NCBI RefSeq assembly: GCF_051622035.1 | Contig: NC_135366.1 | Location: forward strand, 873,001-937,000 | Source of the DNA: Arctopsyche grandis | Lineage: Eukaryota > Arthropoda > Insecta > Trichoptera > Hydropsychidae | Direction of reading: 5' to 3' | Length of the DNA stretch: 64,000 nt | Shown here: positions 38,501-47,500 of the stretch, in pieces | Position numbering within the stretch: position 1 is the stretch's first letter | How the letters are laid out: each line of letters opens with the position of its first letter | The notes under the pieces: model-generated | The model's input: the letters and a program-made list of their open reading frames with translations, nothing else | The model's database searches: none | What the model was told of the DNA's origin: nothing | Program-made: the position numbers and the translations under genes

Positions 38501-41500
38501 AATTCATTGTTTGATACATTTTCACTGCTTGAATTAGTGAAAATATATTTTCAGTAGTGAAATATATATGTAGGTATATATAGTATATAGAGGGTGTATA
38601 TGTTACAGTCAAAGTGTATTTTCAGTTGTAATATATTCCAACTGGCAGTTTAGGTCATTAATATTCGAATACAATTCAACTAGTAAATTATATCTCAAGC
38701 GCAAATAGACTTTCAACAATGTGCGCCAGTTGGAATATAACAGGTGAGTTTTGAAAGCTCTGATGTTTTTACGAAGGCCTTAGAATTCAATAATGCATTC
38801 ATATTTGCTAGATATTACGAATTAAAGTAATGAGTAATGAGTTCAAAACAAAAATGTGACTTTCCAATTAAATTTACTAGTAGAGTGACGTTTTCACAAA
38901 AACCTAATCTCTCCATCTAATGTGGTATCAACTTACAGTTGAACTGTATTTTCAGTTGAAATATATATTTTTTTCCGGTTGGAATGTAATTCGCCAATTA
39001 ACTTACATACACTTACTTAAATATATTACAACTGAAAATACACTTCAAGTATAACGGTAGTTGGTACCAGGTTAGATGCAATATATTACAACTAGTCAAA
39101 ACATATTACAACTGGAAGATACACTTCCAATGTAACGTATAAAAAAAGAAAAAAGTAAAATTTCCAAACGCTTATAACCAGATAAATAATAATAGAAGTA
39201 TAAAAATGTTGTTATTATATATAAAATTTTTGAAATGTGAAAATAAATTTTAATCAAACTTTAAGAATATTTGGTTACATTTATGATAATTTAAATACGT
39301 AGTTGCATAATGTTTATGTAATAACGTTATATTTATGAATAATAATTGATATTTTAATATTATTCGGATGGGTGACGGAAGATCGCACCTACCGTTAAGT
39401 ACCCAAAACTAATTATTATAATTAAATATATTTATTTTTAATTTAAATTGATAGTTTTTAATTGAGAATTCACTACCACTTACAACATTACTTTAATGTG
39501 AAACGAATCAATTACATATTTATTAATAATTATTTTTATTTTTATTGCAGAGTTCCAAAACCCACCATGGAGAAAAACTTGCACAATCGTGACGTGGTTG
39601 GCGTGCAAGATTTCGTCCTATTAGAAAACTTCGAAAGTGAAGAAGCTTTCGTTGACAATTTGAAGAGGCGATATAAAGAAAATTTAATATACGTAAGTAT
39701 GATTTTACACCATTAGATAAAGAAAATTTAAATATTTTTTATATCAGCTTTTAATAACAATGTAATAATCGAAAAACGATATGCTGAATCACACCATTTG
39801 CAGTTTTAATGCATTTCCTTTAAAAATTCAAGTAAATTTACCATTAATTGAACTTTATTACGTATATAATATATTGTACAATAAAAAGTCGCAAATTTTG
39901 AGCATTTCAAGGTCTACACGTATCCTTACGAAACTAAATTACTTTATTACGTATTATGAATATTATTGCAATTACTAATTATCTTGCCAATTTTATGGAG
40001 GAAGCAAAGTAAAACGACTGGGGTGGGGCTAAAATGTTAAAATAAAAATAGAAAAAATTGTTTTGAGATAAATTATGAATACATATGTATGTATATACAT
40101 CAATGTAATTTTTTAATGTAATTATAGACATACATTGGACAAGTATTAGTTGCTGTAAATCCTTACAAAAACCTACCAATATATGGACCAGCGGAAGTCA
40201 AAGAATATTCAAGAAGCCATTTCTTTGAAGCTCCCCCACATATGTAAACATTTCATTTATTTTATTATTTTAAGATTTTTATTATTATATTATAGAAGCC
40301 GAAATTATCTTTGATTTCTGAGCCTAAATGATATTCCGTCATCCATCCGAGTTCATTTTTGAAAAATAGATCATTCATCAATACATATAATATTTCATAA
40401 TAAAACTTAAAAAGGCAAAGTAAAAATAAAGAGGTCAATACGTTTGAAAAAAAAATACGAATTTACAAATGATATTGTTAATTGTGATCAATTTCATAGT
40501 TCTAAATACTTTAATTCATCTTTACTTTGAATTTAAGCTTTTAATTAAATCAATTATAAATTCAACTACGTAAAACGACGATATGTATGTACATATGTAT
40601 ATGTACTGACATATCCGATTGACTTTTAATGATTGTGACAATAAATTATTTCGCAACATAGCAATTATAATAAAATGTATATACCGGAAATCGCCAGTAG
40701 ATCCAAGATTCGACAAATTAATTCCGGCATCTTAATTTGCAATTGAACACACAAGCTCATTTAAATATTTTAATTTACATTTTTTTTTTTTTTATTTAAA
40801 CTGTGCACACTCATTGTGATAAAAAATAATGATTTTATTTACGCGAACCGATTGTAAACAAATCCGCAAATTTTAATAAATCGCGATAACGTCTGATCGG
40901 TCCAACAAACGGGACTCGAACTGTACTTTAATGCACTTATTGCACAATTCGATTAAATGTTGCGAAAGCGAACTGTATTTTATTTCCGTTTTATATTTAT
41001 TAAATTATAATTAAATATTTGATAATAACGTATTATGTATGTACATAAAAATACTATATTTTTACATATTCGAAAGCCAAATAATCTTTTAATCTTAGAC
41101 CAGTTAAAATTTTCTATATTTGATATTATTTTATTATGATTTTTTTACACGATCGAATGATTTATTTTAAACAATAATTAAATATGAGATTTATACGATT
41201 TTTTTCAGATATTATTAAACATACATATGTACAACATACATATGATAAAAACATACATATGTACATATCGATGACTTGGTGCACAGATATTGTATGTCCA
41301 TTGTTGAATTTTATCGAATTTTAAGTTTGTAGATGCTGGAATAATTCAGATTTTTCCTTTCATGGAATTCGATACAAATTCAAAAGAGAGCCTTCTAAAA
41401 ACTAAAAAAATCGATACAAATTCAAAAATGGACATACAATATCTGTGCACCTAGCCATCGATATGTCGTTCTAATATGTATACATATGTATGTGTATATA

Positions 41501-44500
41501 AAAATTAATCAAACATATGTAATAATATGGAAACATTTCAACCATAAATTTATATCGTTGACGGAATATTGAGCTTTGGATTCAAAATTTTCTATAAAAT
41601 TCCCAGATTTTATTAATGAGCAATTTCGAAAATATTTATTTTTACTAGCCTCTTATTTACAAGGTTTTTATTAGTTTTTTTTTTATTTTTAGATATGCCA
41701 TTGCTGATAATGCTTACCTTTCATTGAAAGATGAACATAGAGAGCAATGTATATTGATTTCAGGTAATTGTTAATATTGTAACAAAGTAAAACTTCAGAA
41801 GGTACATACATATATGATGCATGTTATTTTATAAAATTTTGACTTCACAGGTGAGTCAGGTTCTGGTAAGACCGAATCATCGAAGAAGATCATCGAATAC
41901 ATCGCAGCCAGAACAGAACATTTAAGAAACGTGCACGTGGTCAAAGAGAAACTGTTGCAGAGCAATCCAGTATTGGAATCTTTCGGAAACGCCAAGACCA
42001 ACAAGAATGAAAACTCCAGTCGTTTCGGAAAATATATGGACATCCAATTCAACTACGAGGGAGGTCCAGTTGGAGGGAATATTATCAATTATCTCCTGGA
42101 GAAATCCAGGGTTGTCAGTCAGGTCCAGGGAGAGAGAAACTTCCACATATTCTATCAACTGCTAGCTGGTGGTGATGCCAACACTTTAAACCGTTTGAAG
42201 CTTGAAAACAATCCGGAAATGTACAATTATACTAAAGACTGTGTAAGTATATATTTATATAATATCTAGTCTTTAAAAATAAATTTAGAACATGTATTCG
42301 ATGTCTGATTATATCAAAGAGTACCTCACTATGATTATTTTTATTTAAAATATGTCGAAAGGTTATGATATTGCATCAGTGTATTTATTTTAATATTTCA
42401 GAAAACATACCTATCCGTTTCTGTGGGCGATGTGATGTTTTTTAGTTTAAATAATATTAATTTCAATGAATTAAAGGTTTGTAATTGTGAATTTTCAGGG
42501 AAAGAATGACACATTAAAGTCCAAAGATGGAACTCAATTCAAAGCAGTCTTAAAAGCCATGGACACGATTGAGATCGGCAAGAAAGATCAAGATGAAATA
42601 TTTGATATAATCGCCAGTATTCTTCACATCGGCAACATCAAGTTTGTGATCAACGAAAATGGCAACGCTGAAGTTTTGAACCATGACGCTAATACTGAAA
42701 ATATTGCCAAGGTAAATAAATTAACGCTTAAACACTGTGTGGATCATTGCTTAGGCATCAAAAATCAGCTTCTATTTTGATCCATTTTAATAATAATAAT
42801 ATTGTAATACATATAAATGGAGGTAGACTGACCTTTTAATAGCTGTAGCGGCTCTACGACATGGTCGAGTTTCGGTTACCATCCTGCGAGTTGGGACCAA
42901 CTCGGCCGCGTTCAGAGTTGCTACCATCACTTCCTCTTCGGTTGCCAGAATAAACACCAGTGGCGGCTCGTCCATATGGGCTGCAGTCCCCCCAGTACAG
43001 TACAAATGCATGCTATTTTTGTCGTTTACATAGGCTGCGGACTGCAGACCTCCCAGTATAGTACATATGCATGCTATCTTTGTTTTCATTCGATCGCCAG
43101 TTTGGTTAACGAGCTACTACAGCCTGATTTATCTCTGCAGCCCCACCACTATGAATTTTCACGAGCCGCTACTGATAAACACACGTGCATTAACAAGCCA
43201 GTCGTCTCATTCGTTCCATTCCCTAAAGCAGAGCATCGTAACCTTTGGATATTCGCGGCACACATTGTTTATGACTCGTCGAGTTTGTCAACTACGTGCA
43301 TACATATGTACTTCATCGGCAGTCGCTAGTTATTTCGTATATGCATAGGGACAAAACATCGGTTTTCTCCCTCACACGCGATCTCACTCGCACGCATTAG
43401 GCCGAAGTGCTGTTCGGAGAACACATATTACCGCGGTGCACAGGTTACGATGCTCTGCCCTAAAGAGCTACCGATTATCAGGTTGTAGCTTCCTCTCTGC
43501 AGTTTGTGTCGGGTCATGTGGTGCAATATGGTCTTCGGTCAGAGCTGGCGGGCGTCATGTCAGCAGATGATTTCTTAATCGAATATTATAGAGAACTCTG
43601 TCAGAAATTTTCCCTGGCAGGCGGAAGTAGGAATGATTTGACACTCTTAACCGAGATACGGAGCATTGCACTTACAACAGTCAATATAAATGTTTTGTAA
43701 GCCGTAGACAGGCCCAAGCCTACCATATGTACAAATATGTGCAACGCACACAGGCGGTCGAAATATAAAGGCGGCCGAATGAAACGAGAGTCGAAAAAAT
43801 TATATTCCTTAAAAAATACTTGTGGATTGCTGTTGCAAATTACAACTTCAAACACACCTGAATATACATAATTCGGGGAAATAACGGGATAGCAGGTATA
43901 GCTTCGGTCCGCATAGAGCTAGGTCTTTTATGTTCTATTATCTTTGCGACTGCCAGATGTATTTCTTCAATGATGCTGAATATTGGTTGGTCATCGAAAG
44001 AACAATGTCCTAGATGTGGGATTGGGGGTAAAAACACTATATTTTCATGAATGAATAGAGTGCCGTAGCAACGTATGTAAATTGTCAAAAATTATTTAAA
44101 ATTGACCAGCGGTCAAGACCGATCATCAAATTTAAGCATATTAACAATAGAATATAAATTAGTGAATGAAATAAACTTTGATAGCGAAATAGCGGGCTAT
44201 GATAACACCAAAACACGAAAAATTCAACTTTTTTGGCTTTTGTGGTCTTTAACTCAAAATCTAGTATTGTTGTGCTCAAAGTGAGTATTGGAATCAATAG
44301 TCAGATGTTTTTTCTATTGATTGTGATTTTTTATTGTTTTAAAAATCTTATTTTTCTACTTTTCTTTATACTTATTTATCTGTTAATATTTGTATATAAT
44401 GATAATTTTCATTGCAATCTTACAGCTGTTGGGATGTAATCTTAATCAACTGCGGGATGCGTTGACGCATCGGACTATCGATGCTCGTGGAGATGTTGTC

Positions 44501-47500
44501 ACCAGCCCGCTAAGCGGGGAGTTGGCTCAGTTTGCCCGGAACGCTCTCGCTAAAGCCATTTACGACCGTTTATTCACGTGGTTGGTGTCTAAGCTGAACT
44601 CTTCTCTACAACCTACTGAGAGAAATATCAATCCTGTGATTGGAATTTTAGATATTTACGGTTTTGAAGTCTTCAAGAAGAATAGGTTTGTATTTTTAAT
44701 TAATATTTTTTGATTTAGATGTTGTACATGGTGTATTTTATGATTATTGTTTTTAGTTTTGAACAATTTTGCATTAACTTTTGCAACGAAAAGCTTCAAC
44801 AACTTTTCATTCATCTGACACTCAAGTCGGAGCAGGAGGAATACTTGAGAGAAGGAATAGTTTGGGAACCAATTAAGTTTTTCAACAATCAGATTATTTG
44901 CGATTTAATAGAAGAAAAACATAAAGGTAAAATGTAATAAAAACTTTTTTTGTCAAATTGTTTGACAAAAAAATGTATACAAACATAAATTTTTATTAAT
45001 TTCAATTCTTTTAACGCTTTTATTAAATGTTATTGTATTATTATTATTGTCATATCAGGAATCATAGCCTTCATGGATGAAGAATGTTTGCGTCCGGGAG
45101 TTCCGACTGACTTAAGTTTTCTTGCCAAAATGAACAAACATCTAGCTTCGCACGATCATTTCATCGGTCACATGAAGGCCGATCTTAAAACTCAAAAAAG
45201 CATGGGAAGAGATGTATGCATTGTTCTTTATACACATTTTAACATAAAGCTTCTTTTAAATAAATAAATTTGAACGTATTTTATAGGAATTTTGCTTGGT
45301 TCATTATGCCGGAGACGTGACCTACAACGTGACGGGCTTCTTGGAGAAGAACAACGACTTGTTATTCAGAGACTTGAGAGAGGTGATGTCTCAAAGCACT
45401 AATTCCATTGTAGCAAAATGCTTCTCGAACACGGAATGGCAGAATAAAAAGCGACCTGACACTGCGGTTACTCAATTCAAGAACTCGCTCAACGACTTAG
45501 TGAAAATTTTGATGGGAAAAGAGCCTTCCTATGTCAGATGTATCAAACCGAATAATTTACAAGTTGGAGGTAATTTAGAAATATATATTTAGCACACAGC
45601 CTTAGCGTAATGATTACATGAATTTTAATACATTGCTAATTTTAGGTCAATTCGACGATAAGGTTGTAACACATCAGGTTAAATATTTGGGCTTAATGGA
45701 AAATTTGAGGGTAAGACGAGCTGGATTTGCGTACAGAAGACCTTATGAACTATTTCTGCAACGATACAAGTGTTTGTCGAAGGCTACGTGGCCAAATTAC
45801 AGAGGATCGCCTAAAGACGGTGTAAATGAACTTATAAAGGCACTCAAATATGGAGAAGATGAATATAGAATGGGAAAGTATGTGCTTTTCCCTTTAAATC
45901 CATTGGATTTCAGTCAATAAGAGCAGTTAAAAGATTTAAACATTGCTTTTTTTCAGTACTAAATTATTCATTCGTTTCCCTAAAACCCTATTCAATACCG
46001 AAGATGCTTTCCAAGCGAAGAAGAACGACCTTGCTGCTATCATTCAATCACATTGGAAAGGATTGATGCAGCGACGACGATTTTTGATCATGCGTCGATC
46101 AGCAATCGTGATCCAAAAGTGGGTGAGACGCTTTTTAGCTCAACGCGAGCGAGAAAGGAGAAAAAAGGCCGCCGAAACGATAAGGAGATTCATCAAAGGC
46201 TTCATCACTCGCAATGGTCCACCAAACGAAGACAACAAGAACTTCATCGAAATTGCAAAATCCCACTGGCTCAAAAAGTTGGCTACGAGCTTGCCTAAGC
46301 ATGTCCTTGACAAATCTTGGCCGCCATGTCCGTTTGCTTGTAAAGAGGCTTCCGAGCATTTGCATCGGATGCATTGCAATCATATAGCACGCAAATACCG
46401 TCTAGCTTTAGATCCGAAGAAGAAGAAACAACTTGAAATGAAAGTCATGGCCGAATCACTATTCAAAGGTAAAGGAAATATATACGTAATATTATTATTA
46501 TTTGGTCGTATTATTTATTATTATTTGAAAGTATTATTTGGTCGGATAGTACCGATCGGCTAATATATCTATATGACTACTTTTACTCCCAATATTTACT
46601 TTTTTGATTTGATGTTGTAAGGCAGGGAAGGTATGTTGACAGTATCCCGGCCCAACACATGTTGTGTAGTTTGTAAGAGGATCGTTTATTTTTGTTCAAT
46701 TGTTACAATGGTAATTGTATATACGAAGAGGTTGAGCTTCGGAGAAGTGAGCTGGTTGAACTCCAGAGGTTCACTCTGGTGTTGGGAGCTGGTGCGTCGC
46801 TTTATATACGTTCTGGCTTGAAGCGTGCCGCGTGCAGATGCTTTGTCTTCTTTTACATGATACGTGTGTTAGGGACACGTGTTGACCTGTTTTCGAGGCA
46901 CGTGTGTTCGGTACACGTGTGGTTTATAGCTGTGGGGTCAGCGCCAGGACGTCGTTCGTTTGAGAATGCGGGCATGTGCCACGCGTAAATGACTTTTCAG
47001 ACATGTGTTACGGTTGCCTGATGACATCACTGTTGGGTTTCGTTCGTTTTACGATCGAGCGATGAACTCTTTCTTCTGGAATGGTCGAAGGGGACGTTGC
47101 CCTTGAGTTATGCAGGTTTGTACAGGATCGATGATGAGATCACTGGTTTTGATTCGTAATAGCACAAGTCGTGCTAGATTCCTACAATGTCATCGTGATC
47201 TTCAATCCAACCATATAATAACTAAGAAAAATAAGCCTATTGATTAATGATAACAAATAAGTCAATTTCTTACATATGTATTTATTATAAATATTTTTTT
47301 TACTATATTCAGGTAAAAAGAAGAGCTATCAAAAGAGCCTTGGACCTTGGTTCCAAAACGAAAGAGTGTCATCGATACAGCTGCCTCTCATTCAAGGATT
47401 CACCGGCAGCTCTATGCCGAAAGACGAAACATTGCAATACTCGACTGAAGTCATCAAGTACGACCGTAAACAGTACAAGCCGAGAGATAGAGTATTGCTG

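Noticed and set aside
42402..42476. A 75-nt open stretch between TTTCAG and GTTTGT in Myo61F intron 5, a possible cassette exon
   Set aside because: It would leave a downstream intron of only 22 bases, too short to splice. The peptide does not resemble myosin, and exon 5 joins exon 6 perfectly without it.
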